Shown piece by piece: positions 44,032 to 52,908 of a DNA stretch of 64,000 bases (the first letter of the stretch is position 1; the number at the start of each line of letters is the position of its first letter). The translations under genes were made by a program, and so were the position numbers. The DNA comes from Shinella sp. (GTDB lineage Bacteria; Pseudomonadota; Alphaproteobacteria; Rhizobiales; Rhizobiaceae). Where the stretch lies: the NCBI GenBank assembly GCA_003248775.1, contig QFQX01000018.1:13325-77324 (forward strand). Direction: 5' to 3'. The notes below the pieces were generated by a model, which was given only the letters and a program-made list of their open reading frames with translations, was not told where the DNA came from and made no database searches.

Positions 44032-46328
44032 GCTGCTGCGCAGCCGGAACTGAAGGGGCACTCGAAATCGAGCGGGCAGGGCATGCCCTGCCGAGTTCCG
44101 AGGAGTTGCTGCTCTCCAGCCGCGACGTTGGCGAAGGCCTGCATCAGGTCGACCTGAGTGTGCCGGCCGTGCATTGCGGCACCTGTATCACCACTATTGA
44201 AGGTGTGCTCCGTGCACTTCCAGAAGTGCAGCGGGCGCGGGTCAATCTTTCGACCAAGCGCGTTTCCGTGGTGTGGAAGGACGAGGTCGATGGACAGCCG
44301 ATCGACCCCGTCAATATCGCGCGTGCCATAGCCTCCACCGGCTATGAATCCCATCTCTTCACGCCAGCGGAGGAAGCTTCCGACGAACTGCGCAACCAGC
44401 TGGTTCGCGCAGTTGCCGTCTCCGGTTTTGCCGCCACCAATATCATGTTGCTTTCGGTTTCGGTATGGTCGGGGGCTGACGCCGCCACGCGCGACATGTT
44501 CCACTGGATTTCCGCGATGATCGCGGCGCCGGCCCTGATCTATGCGGGGCGGTTCTTCTATCAATCCGCCTGGAACGCCATCCGGCACGGTCGCACCAAT
44601 ATGGACGTGCCGATCGCCATAGGCATTACGCTTTCCTACTTCATTTCGCTTTGGGAGACGATCAACCGTGGTGAACACGTCTGGTTCGATGCGACTGCCT
44701 CACTGCTGTTCTTCCTGCTGATCGGCCGTACGCTCGATCACATTATGCGGGATCGGGCGCGTTCGGCGATTAGCGGCCTTGCGCGGCTGAGCCCGCGCGG
44801 CGCCATGGTGGTTGCGGTGGACGGTTCACGTGAATACCGACCGCTCGAGGAAATTCGGGTCGGCGACAAGGTGGCGGTTGCTGCCGGGGATCGTGTGCCG
44901 GTGGATGGTCTCATCCTCTCCGGTTCCAGCGACATGGACGTATCGATCGTCAACGGTGAAAGTGCGCCGCTTCAGGTCGAGCCCGGAAAAACCGTACAGG
45001 CGGGCACGCTCAGCCTGACCGGTTCTCTGGTGATCGAAGCGACCGCCGCTGCCAAGAACTCCTTCCTTGCGGAAGTCATCAACCTTATGGAAGCCGCTGA
45101 AGGGGGCAGGGCGCGTTACCGCCGCATCGCCGACCGCGCCGCGCAATTCTATTCGCCGGCCGTGCACCTGACCGCCTTCATTACATTCATGTCCTGGGGC
45201 TTTTACGACGGCGACTGGAAGCATGCGCTGCTGGTGGCCGTCGCGGTGCTCATCATCACATGCCCCTGCGCGCTCGGCCTTGCCGTGCCGGTGGTGCAGG
45301 TCGTCGCTGCCGGCCGCCTCTTCAAGTCGGGTATCATGGTGAAGGACGGTTCGGCCATGGAGCGGTTGGCCGAGATCGACACCATCGCTTTCGACAAGAC
45401 CGGCACATTGACTCTCGGCAAGCCGAGGCTGATCGATATTGCCAACCTGGATGCCAATGCCTTTGCGATTGCGGCCGGGCTAGCCGCACATTCGCGCCAT
45501 CCTCTTTCGGAGGCTCTCTGGCAAGCCGCGACGGTGCCTGCGAAGATGTTCGCATCGGTGGCCGAGATCCCGGGTGCGGGCGTCGAGGCGCTTGCCAGCG
45601 AGGGAACCTATCGGCTTGGCAGCCGCAAGTTTGCGCTTGGCGATGCGGCCGGCCAGACCGCAGATCATGCGTTCTCGGAAGTCGTTCTGTCGCTTGATGG
45701 ACGCGAGCTGCAGGCATTTCGTTTCGAGGATACGTTGCGTCCCGGCGCCGAGTCTGCCATCGCGCTCCTGAAGAAACAGGGCTATTCCATCGGCATTCTG
45801 TCCGGCGACCGCGCAGCGGTGGTCGGCGCGCTTGCCAGGCGGCTCGGCATCGACAATTGGAAGGCAGAGCTTGCCCCGCGCGAGAAGGCAGAATTCTGCG
45901 CTTCCGTTCAGGCTGAGGGACACAAGCTGTTGATGGTCGGAGACGGCATCAATGATGCACCGGCTCTCGCAGCGGCCCATGTCTCCATTGCGCCGGCAAC
46001 GGCCGCCGATGTCGGGCGGCAGGCCGCAGACTTCGTTTTCATGCGGCAGAACCTCGAATCCATCGCTTTTGCCATCGAGGCCTCGCGCCGGGCAGGGCGG
46101 CTCATCCGCGAGAATTTCGTACTTGCGATCGGTTACAATCTAATCGCCGTTCCGATTGCCATTCTCGGCTATGCCACGCCCTTGATCGCTGCCGTCGCGA
46201 TGTCCACTTCGTCGATCATCGTCGTCGTCAATGCGCTTCGGCTGAACCGGCTCAACCTGCGCTCCGAAGGGGAAATATCCCCGCCGGCCGCCGGTTTTCC
46301 GGCTCCGAATGCAAGGCTTGCGTCATGA
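44028..46328 (+). CDS. ccoI: CcoI/FixI P1B-type copper-transporting ATPase
   Basis: 766 residues. An N-terminal HMA domain carries HCGTCITTIEG near residue 47. The membrane CPC motif is ITCPCALGLAVPVVQVV near 412, the phosphorylation site is FDKTGTLTLGK near 453 and the hinge is VGDGINDAPAL near 640. FixI pumps copper to the periplasm for the CuB site of cbb3 rather than for bulk detoxification, judged from its operon. It overlaps ccoH and ccoS by 4 nt. Confidence 0.95.
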   Translation: MSCCAAGTEGALEIERAGHALPSSEELLLSSRDVGEGLHQVDLSVPAVHCGTCITTIEGVLRALPEVQRARVNLSTKRVSVVWKDEVDGQPIDPVNIARAIASTGYESHLFTPAEEASDELRNQLVRAVAVSGFAATNIMLLSVSVWSGADAATRDMFHWISAMIAAPALIYAGRFFYQSAWNAIRHGRTNMDVPIAIGITLSYFISLWETINRGEHVWFDATASLLFFLLIGRTLDHIMRDRARSAISGLARLSPRGAMVVAVDGSREYRPLEEIRVGDKVAVAAGDRVPVDGLILSGSSDMDVSIVNGESAPLQVEPGKTVQAGTLSLTGSLVIEATAAAKNSFLAEVINLMEAAEGGRARYRRIADRAAQFYSPAVHLTAFITFMSWGFYDGDWKHALLVAVAVLIITCPCALGLAVPVVQVVAAGRLFKSGIMVKDGSAMERLAEIDTIAFDKTGTLTLGKPRLIDIANLDANAFAIAAGLAAHSRHPLSEALWQAATVPAKMFASVAEIPGAGVEALASEGTYRLGSRKFALGDAAGQTADHAFSEVVLSLDGRELQAFRFEDTLRPGAESAIALLKKQGYSIGILSGDRAAVVGALARRLGIDNWKAELAPREKAEFCASVQAEGHKLLMVGDGINDAPALAAAHVSIAPATAADVGRQAADFVFMRQNLESIAFAIEASRRAGRLIRENFVLAIGYNLIAVPIAILGYATPLIAAVAMSTSSIIVVVNALRLNRLNLRSEGEISPPAAGFPAPNARLAS

Positions 46329-46480
46329 ACATGCTCATCTACCTGATCCCGATCGCGCTGTTTCTCGGCGGGTTGGGATTGTTTGCTTTCCTCTGGTCGC
46401 TGAAGAGCGGTCAGTACGAAGACCTCGAGGGCGCCGCATGGCGCGTACTCGACGATGCCGATGATCGCCCGGAGAAGTGA
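46325..46480 (+). CDS. ccoS: CcoS/FixS cbb3 oxidase maturation protein
   Basis: 51 residues, starting inside the ccoI stop (ATGA). One hydrophobic helix MLIYLIPIALFLGGLGLFAFLW is followed by the typical SLKSGQYEDLEGAAWRVLDD. CcoS is needed for cofactor insertion into the oxidase. The SG-Y-D-EGAA-R-L motif is diagnostic of this small family. Confidence 0.95.
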   Translation: MNMLIYLIPIALFLGGLGLFAFLWSLKSGQYEDLEGAAWRVLDDADDRPEK

Positions 46481-46612
46481 TCGAGATCCTGACTGTGGGC
46501 GGCTATCAGCACCAGACGCGAATGTTTTACCGAGGATCGTTCTTGCTCCTGCAATGAAGGAGTGCCAAAACAGGCCGATTTGAATTTCAATCGTTTTGAA
46601 TCGGAGCAGGAA

Positions 46613-48040
46613 ATGCAGCAGGCTGAAATCGGACTGATCGGGCTTGGCGTGATGGGTTCCAATCTGGCGCTCAATATCGCCGAAAAAGGCAACAGGATCG
46701 CCGTCTTCAACCGAACGACCGCGCGCACCGACGAATTCCTTGGCGAAGCCGGGGACCTGGCCGGCCAGATCGTGGCCTGCCACACGATCGAAGAGTTCGT
46801 GGCGGCCATCCGCCCGCCGCGGCCGATCATCATCATGATCAAGGCCGGCGATGCCGTGGACCAGCAGATCGATGCGCTGATGCCCTATCTGTCGGGCGGC
46901 GACATCATGATCGACGCCGGCAACGCCAATTTCCGCGATACCATGGCGCGTTTCGAGCGGCTTTCCGGCACAGGCCTGACCTTCATCGGCATGGGGGTAT
47001 CGGGCGGTGAAGAAGGCGCGCGTCACGGTCCCTCGATCATGGTTGGCGGCACGCCGGAATCCTATGCGCGTGTCGAAACGGTGCTCACCTCCATTGCCGC
47101 GAAATACGAAGACGATCCGTGCTGCGCATGGCTCGGACCGAACGGTGCCGGCCACTTCGTCAAGACCATCCATAACGGCATCGAATATGCCGACATGCAG
47201 ATGATCGCCGAAATCTATGGCATCCTGCGTGACGGCCTCGGCAAGAGCGCGACCGAGATCGGTTCGACCTTCGGCGGCTGGAACAAGGGCCGCCTGAATT
47301 CCTACCTGATCGAAATCACCGAAAAGGTGCTGACGGCTTCCGATCCGTCGACCGGCGGCTCCGTGGTCGACCTCATTCTCGACAAGGCCGGGCAGAAGGG
47401 CACGGGCAAGTGGTCGGTGATCGAGGCCCAGCAGATGGGCATTCCGGCCACCGCCATCGAAGCCGCGGTTGCCGCACGCAGCCTGTCCTCGATGAAGTCC
47501 GAGCGTGAAGCGGCCGAAGCACTATTCGGCAAGGAAAAGCTGCCGTTCACGCTTTCCGGCGGCAATCTGGAGACCGATCTGGAGCTTGCTCTTTTCGCTG
47601 CCAAGATCGCCGCCTATGCGCAGGGCTTCGCGGTTATGTCCGCCGCCAGCAAGGAGTTCGGCTGGTCGCTGCCCATGCCGACGATCGCGAAAATCTGGCG
47701 TGCCGGCTGCATCATCCGCTCGCAGTTCCTCGACGAGATCACTCGTGCCTTTACGGCAACGCCGGATGCCGCCAACCTGATCGTCACGCCGGCATTCTCG
47801 GCCATGGTCAAGGAATGCCTGCCGTCGCTTCGCCGTGTCGTCGCCGCGGCGGTATCCGCCGGCCTGCCGGTTCCTGCTCTTGCCTCGGCGCTCACCTATT
47901 TCGATGCCTACCGGCAGTCTCGCGGTACCGCGAACCTTATCCAGGCCCAGCGCGATTTCTTCGGCGCCCACGGCTTCGATCGTACGGATGGCAAGGACAT
48001 CCATCACGGCCCGTGGGGCAGCGGCGCAAGCGCAGCCTAA
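46613..48040 (+). CDS. gnd: 6-phosphogluconate dehydrogenase (decarboxylating)
   Basis: 475 residues from the ATG at 46613, with GGAGCAGGA upstream; an upstream in-frame start is unlikely. The N-terminus is IGLIGLGVMGSNLALNIAEKG (NADP-binding). GVSGGEEGARHGPSIMVGG and the catalytic GAGHFVKTIHNGIEYADMQ near residue 182 follow, with QRDFFGAHGFDRTD at the end. It oxidises 6-phosphogluconate to ribulose 5-phosphate in the pentose phosphate pathway. The full-length (long) form is consistent with NADP use. Confidence 0.96.
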   Translation: MQQAEIGLIGLGVMGSNLALNIAEKGNRIAVFNRTTARTDEFLGEAGDLAGQIVACHTIEEFVAAIRPPRPIIIMIKAGDAVDQQIDALMPYLSGGDIMIDAGNANFRDTMARFERLSGTGLTFIGMGVSGGEEGARHGPSIMVGGTPESYARVETVLTSIAAKYEDDPCCAWLGPNGAGHFVKTIHNGIEYADMQMIAEIYGILRDGLGKSATEIGSTFGGWNKGRLNSYLIEITEKVLTASDPSTGGSVVDLILDKAGQKGTGKWSVIEAQQMGIPATAIEAAVAARSLSSMKSEREAAEALFGKEKLPFTLSGGNLETDLELALFAAKIAAYAQGFAVMSAASKEFGWSLPMPTIAKIWRAGCIIRSQFLDEITRAFTATPDAANLIVTPAFSAMVKECLPSLRRVVAAAVSAGLPVPALASALTYFDAYRQSRGTANLIQAQRDFFGAHGFDRTDGKDIHHGPWGSGASAA

Positions 48041-48072
48041 GCGCTCACCTTTCGCCATCATTAAGAACAGGA

Positions 48073-48100
48073 GGACCGGCCTTGAGCCGGTTCTTCATTT
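48073..48100. terminator. Terminator hairpin between gnd and the LacI gene
   Basis: GGACCGGC (48073-48080) pairs with GCCGGTTC (48086-48093), followed by TTCATTTT on the plus strand. It lies in the 79-nt gap between convergent genes and probably ends the gnd transcript. Confidence 0.65.
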
Positions 48101-48119
48101 TCAGGCGCCAGACCACACT

Positions 48120-49157
48120 TCAGCCATCAGGCCAGACGGGCAAGCTGATGCTCTGCAGTTTTTCGGGCGCCGCACCGTCGATGCGGGCAATCACGGCGCG
48201 CGCCAGTTCGCGACCGGATTCCCGCACGTCCTCGTAGGCGGTAATGATTTCCGGTCGAATCCAGTTGAGGATCGGGATCGACTGTTTCGATACCAGATCG
48301 AGATCACGGCCGACATGTTTGCCGGCGGCTTCAATTCCGGCATTGACGGCAATCGCGCCGCTTCCGGCAGAGCAGACGATGCCGTCTGGCGCGTTGTCCG
48401 AGCGCATCAAGGCTTCTACCGCATCGCGGATATCGGCCAGCGGCGAATCGATCGTGACCCGCAGCGGCACTTCCTCCGCACCCGCCTGATGCAGGGCGGA
48501 CAGGAAGCCGTTTCGCGTATGTGTGTAATAGGTGAGTTTGCTCGGTGGCTGTAGCAACGCGATACGGCGACGTCCCCGTTTCACCAGTCGTTCGACCGCC
48601 TGACAGGCGAAGGCTTCGTTGTCGTAGTCGTGATAGGGGTGCACCAGACCGCAATCTGTGCGGCCATGGGTGGCGAAGGGCATGTTCTGCTCGACGAGCA
48701 GCCGCACGCGCGGATCGTCCGGCTCTGTCCGCGAGATGATGACGCCGTCCGCCGATCCCGTTTCCAGAATATAGCGGATCGGGAGCATGGGGTCCTTGGA
48801 ATGGGAATGCGGTGTCACGACGATGTGGTACGGTGTGTTGGACAGCACTTCCGAGATGCCGAAGACCATCTGGTTGGAAAACCCCATGATCTCTTCGTCG
48901 ATGCTCAGCACCAGCGCGATGACGTTGGTTTTTCCCGTTCTCAGGCGAACGCCGGCGCGGTTCGGCTGATAGCCGAGCTGGCGGGCAACCATGCGAACCC
49001 GCTCCTTCGTCTCCGCACCGATATCCGGTGCGTCCTTGAGGGCGCGCGAAACCGTGGTGACTCCCAGTCCGGTCATAAAGGCAATGGTCTTGAGGGTTGG
49101 CCGTTCCCTGTTCTCTGCTGCCGGAGCCGGTGCGGCTCCTTCATTTCCGTTTTTCAT
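48120..49157 (-). CDS. LacI-family transcriptional regulator of the mannoside block
   Basis: 345 residues from the ATG at 49157; the frame continues to 49229, but the family start is nearer. The N-terminal helix-turn-helix is TLKTIAFMTGLGVTTVSRALKDAPDI with the hinge RVRMVARQLGYQPNRAGVRLRTGKT. A periplasmic-binding-like sensor domain follows. It diverges from the sugar ABC operon, and ACTGAAACGTT operators lie in between, so it very likely represses that operon and perhaps itself. The inducer is probably a mannoside or its breakdown product. It resembles AglR-type regulators, but the identity is not certain. Confidence 0.9.
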   Translation of the reverse strand: MKNGNEGAAPAPAAENRERPTLKTIAFMTGLGVTTVSRALKDAPDIGAETKERVRMVARQLGYQPNRAGVRLRTGKTNVIALVLSIDEEIMGFSNQMVFGISEVLSNTPYHIVVTPHSHSKDPMLPIRYILETGSADGVIISRTEPDDPRVRLLVEQNMPFATHGRTDCGLVHPYHDYDNEAFACQAVERLVKRGRRRIALLQPPSKLTYYTHTRNGFLSALHQAGAEEVPLRVTIDSPLADIRDAVEALMRSDNAPDGIVCSAGSGAIAVNAGIEAAGKHVGRDLDLVSKQSIPILNWIRPEIITAYEDVRESGRELARAVIARIDGAAPEKLQSISLPVWPDG

Positions 49158-49252
49158 GCTTTCCCCGTCACTGCCCCGAACAGACAGTATAATTACCTTC
49201 TCGACCGCTGCAAACGCATCCTCATGCATTGGGTGAATGGTCTTTATCTAAA

Positions 49253-49268
49253 ACTGAAACGTTACAGT
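49253..49268. promoter_or_regulatory. Candidate LacI operator 1
   Basis: ACTGAAACGTTACAGT is a near-perfect 16-bp palindrome centred on AACGTT with one mismatched pair, which is the typical shape of a LacI/GalR operator. It lies about 96 nt before the regulator start. Confidence 0.6.
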
Positions 49269-49572
49269 ATATTTGTCGAGCCAATTCGATCTTGCATCGC
49301 AATACGTGTGCAATCCTTGGGTGAGAAGGTGCTTCCCCGCAGCTTTGCTGCGTTGCTGATATTCCAGACAGGTGCAGCACTGTAATAATTTCGCTAATTT
49401 CTGGCATAATATTGAGTTTCTTGAAGCTTTTCGCGTTCCCGCATCGCGGAAGTTTTCTAATGATGGCGGTGGACATCGTTAGTTTTTCCACAATTTTGGA
49501 TGGAACTTCGCAGGGAGAAAATAAAAGTTCCACGCGACGGTTGCGCACTTAAATCGTTTCGCATAGATTTTT

Positions 49573-49588
49573 ACGGCAACGTTTCAGT
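49573..49588. promoter_or_regulatory. Candidate LacI operator 2
   Basis: ACGGCAACGTTTCAGT; its reverse complement begins ACTGAAACGTT, the same 11 bases as operator 1. It lies just before the ribosome binding site of the solute-binding protein gene, a good site for repression. Confidence 0.6.
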
Positions 49589-49603
49589 GAGGGAGGAGAC
49601 TCA

Positions 49604-50839
49604 ATGAATTTTCGTAGCGTCGCGGCATTTTTGGCCGCTAGCGTCGTGCTGCCGTTCGGTGCCGCTCATGCCACCGATCTCGAAGTAACCCATTGGTGGA
49701 CGTCGGGCGGCGAGGCGGCGGCTGTCGCGGAACTCGCCAAGGCCTTTGATGCCACAGGCAATAAATGGGTCGACGGCGCCATTGCCGGTTCCGGCGGTAC
49801 GGCCCGGCCGATCATGGTGAGCCGCATCACCGGCGGCGACCCGATGGGGGCTACCCAGTTCAACCATGGCCGTCAGGCGGAAGAACTCGTCCAGTCCGGC
49901 CTCATGCGTGACCTGACGGATGTCGCGACGAAGGAGAAGTGGAAGGACATCATTCGTCCGGCGAGCATTCTCGATAGCTGCACGATCGACGGCAAGATCT
50001 ATTGCGCGCCGGTCAACATCCATTCCTGGCAGTGGCTCTGGCTTTCCAACGATGCCTTCGCCAAGGCGGGTGTCGAGGTTCCGAAGAACTGGGACGAACT
50101 CGTCGCCGCCGCACCTGCGCTGGAAAAGGCCGGGATCGTGCCGCTTGCCGTCGGTGGTCAGCCGTGGCAGTCGAACGGCGCCTTCGACGTTCTGTTCCTG
50201 GCTCTCGCGGGCAAGGACAATTTCCTGAAGGTGTTCGGCGACAAGGACGCAGAACTGGCCGCCGGGCCGGAGATCGCCAAGGTCTTCAAGGCAGCCGACG
50301 ATGCGCGCCGTCTGTCGAAGGGCACGAACGTTCAGGATTGGAACCAGGCGACCAACATGGTCATCACCGGCAAGGCTGGCGGCCAGATCATGGGCGACTG
50401 GGCTCAGGGTGAATTTGCACTTGCCGGCAAGGTCGCGGGCAAGGATTACAGCTGCCTGCCGGGTCTCGGCGTCAATGCTGTCATCGCCACGGGTGGTGAT
50501 GCCTTTTACTTCCCGCTGCTGAAGGACGAGGCAAAGTCCAAGGCGCAGGAAGTGCTTGCCTCGACGCTGGTCGCGCCGGCGACACAGGTCGCCTTCAACC
50601 TCAAGAAGGGTTCGCTGCCGGTGCGCGGCGACGTCGATCTGGCCACCGCCAACGACTGCATGAAGAAGGGTCTCGATATCCTCGCCAAGGGCGACGTCAT
50701 CCCTTGGACGGACCAGCTTCTTTCTGCCGACAGCCAGAAGCAGAAGGAGGACCTGTTCTCCGAATTCTTCGCCAATCCGTCGATGACGCCGGAGGACGCG
50801 CAGAAGCGTTTCGTCGACATCATCGCGTCGGCGGACTGA
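49604..50839 (+). CDS. Sugar ABC transporter substrate-binding protein (GtsA-like)
   Basis: 411 residues with an N-terminal signal peptide (FLAASVVLPFGAAHA). The mature start LEVTHWWTSGGEAAAV and NKWVDGAIAGSGGTARPIM resemble the glucose/mannose-type binding protein GtsA of the family 1 solute-binding proteins. It binds a sugar in the periplasm for the permeases downstream. The operon content (beta-mannosidase) suggests mannose or a manno-oligosaccharide, but the ligand is not proven. Confidence 0.9.
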   Translation: MNFRSVAAFLAASVVLPFGAAHATDLEVTHWWTSGGEAAAVAELAKAFDATGNKWVDGAIAGSGGTARPIMVSRITGGDPMGATQFNHGRQAEELVQSGLMRDLTDVATKEKWKDIIRPASILDSCTIDGKIYCAPVNIHSWQWLWLSNDAFAKAGVEVPKNWDELVAAAPALEKAGIVPLAVGGQPWQSNGAFDVLFLALAGKDNFLKVFGDKDAELAAGPEIAKVFKAADDARRLSKGTNVQDWNQATNMVITGKAGGQIMGDWAQGEFALAGKVAGKDYSCLPGLGVNAVIATGGDAFYFPLLKDEAKSKAQEVLASTLVAPATQVAFNLKKGSLPVRGDVDLATANDCMKKGLDILAKGDVIPWTDQLLSADSQKQKEDLFSEFFANPSMTPEDAQKRFVDIIASAD

Positions 50840-50859
50840 TCGCAGTCTCCCGAGGCTTT

Positions 50860-50883
50860 CGGCGCGGGTCCTGATCCGCGCCG
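50860..50883 (+). promoter_or_regulatory. GC-rich hairpin between binding-protein and permease genes
   Basis: CGGCGCGG (50860-50867) pairs with CCGCGCCG (50876-50883). Hairpins at this place in ABC operons commonly protect the upstream mRNA end and let the binding protein be made in excess over the permeases. There is no T-run, so it is not a full terminator. Confidence 0.5.
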
Positions 50884-51002
50884 GGCTTCCACACCGGGAA
50901 GCAACGCCTCGCAAGTCGTGCCTGCATGACAGAATCGGAAGCCCCGTGCTTCGCAGGAACCTGCCGTGCGGGAAGTACTGGATCACCAAGGAGGAGTGAC
51001 CC

Positions 51003-51965
51003 ATGACGGATCAGTTGACTGGCTCGCTGCCGGATCAATTTCCCGGCCAATCGGCAGGCCGGAAGCGCCGCCGGACCCGTACTGGCCGACCCAACCAGCT
51101 CCTGCGCAATCTCAATGCCAAGATTGCCTCCATTCCGATGGTTTTGACGGCTCTCGTCATCTTTCTAGGCGGAACGGTCTGGACGGTCGTCTATTCATTC
51201 ACAAATTCCAAGCTGCTGCCCCGGGCGAAGTTTGTCGGGTTCGATCAATATGAGCGTCTGTGGGCCGCGCCCCGCTGGCTGGTCTCGATCGAGAACCTGG
51301 CGATCTACGGCATTTTCACGCTGATCTTCAGCCTGGTGATCGGCTTCGTGCTGGCGGCCCTGATGGACCAGAAGATCCGTTTCGAGAACACCTTCCGGAC
51401 GATCTTTCTCTATCCCTTCGCGCTGTCCTTCATCGTGACGGGCCTTGTCTGGCAATGGGTGCTCAATCCGGAATTCGGCATCCAGTCCGTGGTCAGGAGC
51501 CTCGGCTGGACGAGCTTCACCTTCGATCCGCTCTATAATTCCGACATCGTGATCTATGGCGTACTGATCGCCGGTCTCTGGCAGGGAACAGGCCTCGTCA
51601 TGTGCCTGCTGCTCGCCGGCCTGCGCGGCATCGATGAAGACATCTGGAAGGCCGCGCGTGTCGACGGCATTCCGATGTGGCGGACCTATTTGTTCATCGT
51701 CATTCCGATGATGCGGCCGGTGTTCATCACTACGCTCGTCATTATCGCGAGCGGCATCGTCAAGGTCTACGACCTCGTCGTCGCCCAGACGAGCGGCGGT
51801 CCGGGCATCGCCTCCGAAGTGCCGGCGAAATACGTCTACGACTACATGTTTCAGGCGCAGAACCTGGGGCAGGGCTTCGCCGCCTCCACCATGATGCTGG
51901 TCACGGTCGCGATCATCATCATTCCATGGGCCTATCTGGAATTTGGAGGTAAGAAGCGTGGATAA
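51003..51965 (+). CDS. Sugar ABC transporter permease (first, MalF-like)
   Basis: 320 residues with six membrane segments after a basic N-terminal tail. The EAA loop is DEDIWKAARVDGIPMWRTYLFIVIPMMRP near residue 215. It has GGARK..GGKKRG-type basic C-terminal residues and overlaps the second permease by 8 nt. It forms the inner-membrane channel together with the next gene product. Confidence 0.94.
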   Translation: MTDQLTGSLPDQFPGQSAGRKRRRTRTGRPNQLLRNLNAKIASIPMVLTALVIFLGGTVWTVVYSFTNSKLLPRAKFVGFDQYERLWAAPRWLVSIENLAIYGIFTLIFSLVIGFVLAALMDQKIRFENTFRTIFLYPFALSFIVTGLVWQWVLNPEFGIQSVVRSLGWTSFTFDPLYNSDIVIYGVLIAGLWQGTGLVMCLLLAGLRGIDEDIWKAARVDGIPMWRTYLFIVIPMMRPVFITTLVIIASGIVKVYDLVVAQTSGGPGIASEVPAKYVYDYMFQAQNLGQGFAASTMMLVTVAIIIIPWAYLEFGGKKRG

Positions 51966-52902
51966 CACGGGTTCCCTCAATTCGTCCGTCGCAGGCATGG
52001 ATGAGCCGACTGGCCGCGTTAAGGCCGGTCCGCGCGGAAGAAAGCCGAAGCGTCGGCTTTCATCGCGCAACATCATGATCTACGGCACGCTGTTCGTAGC
52101 AGCCGCTTACTACCTGCTGCCGCTCTATGTAATGGTCGTCACATCATTGAAGGGCATGCCGGAAATCCGGCTCGGCAACATCTTCTCGGCACCTGTCGAG
52201 ATTACCTTCGAGCCCTGGGTCAAGGCGTGGGCGACGGCCTGCACGGGCCTCAATTGCGACGGTCTATCGCGCGGTTTCTGGAACTCGGTGCGCATCACCG
52301 TGCCCTCGACGCTGATCTCGATCCTGATCGCCTCCGTCAACGGTTACGCGCTCGCCAACTGGCGCTTCAAGGGTGCTGATTTCTTCTTCACCATCCTGAT
52401 TGTCGGAGCCTTCATTCCCTATCAGGTGATGATCTATCCGATCGTCATCGTGCTGCGCGAGATCGGGCTTTACGGCTCGCTGAGCGGTCTCGTCATCGTG
52501 CACACGATCTTCGGGATGCCGATCCTGACGCTGCTTTTCCGCAACTATTTCACGTCGTTGCCCGAGGAGTTGTTCAAGGCGGCGCGCATCGACGGGGCGG
52601 GCTTCTGGCAGATCTATTTCCGCATCATGCTGCCGATGTCGCTGCCGATCTTCGTCGTCGCGATGATCCTGCAGGTAACCGGCATCTGGAACGACTTCCT
52701 GTTCGGCGTCGTTTTCACCCGGCCGGAATATTACCCGATGACGGTCCAGCTCAACAACATCGTCAACTCCGTCCAGGGGGTGAAGGAATACAACGTCAAC
52801 ATGGCCGCCACGCTGCTGACCGGCGCGGTCCCGCTCATCGTCTATTTCGTGTCCGGCCGGCTTTTTGTCCGCGGCATCGCCGCCGGCGCAGTGAAGGGTT
52901 AA
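51958..52902 (+). CDS. Sugar ABC transporter permease (second, MalG-like)
   Basis: 314 residues. A long basic N-terminal tail precedes six membrane helices. The EAA loop is PEELFKAARIDGAGFWQIYFRIMLPMSLP near residue 205. It pairs with the upstream permease. The GTG start at 51958 lies inside the upstream gene. Confidence 0.94.
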   Translation: MDNTGSLNSSVAGMDEPTGRVKAGPRGRKPKRRLSSRNIMIYGTLFVAAAYYLLPLYVMVVTSLKGMPEIRLGNIFSAPVEITFEPWVKAWATACTGLNCDGLSRGFWNSVRITVPSTLISILIASVNGYALANWRFKGADFFFTILIVGAFIPYQVMIYPIVIVLREIGLYGSLSGLVIVHTIFGMPILTLLFRNYFTSLPEELFKAARIDGAGFWQIYFRIMLPMSLPIFVVAMILQVTGIWNDFLFGVVFTRPEYYPMTVQLNNIVNSVQGVKEYNVNMAATLLTGAVPLIVYFVSGRLFVRGIAAGAVKG

Positions 52903-52908
52903 GCGCAT

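Larger units (their letters stand above)
49158..49603. promoter_or_regulatory. Divergent control region between the LacI gene and the sugar ABC operon
   Basis: 446 nt, clearly more AT-rich than the flanking genes and without a credible ORF. It holds two copies of an ACTGAAACGTT motif in opposite orientation, one at each end. The ribosome binding site GGGAGGAG precedes the solute-binding protein gene. Confidence 0.65.
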
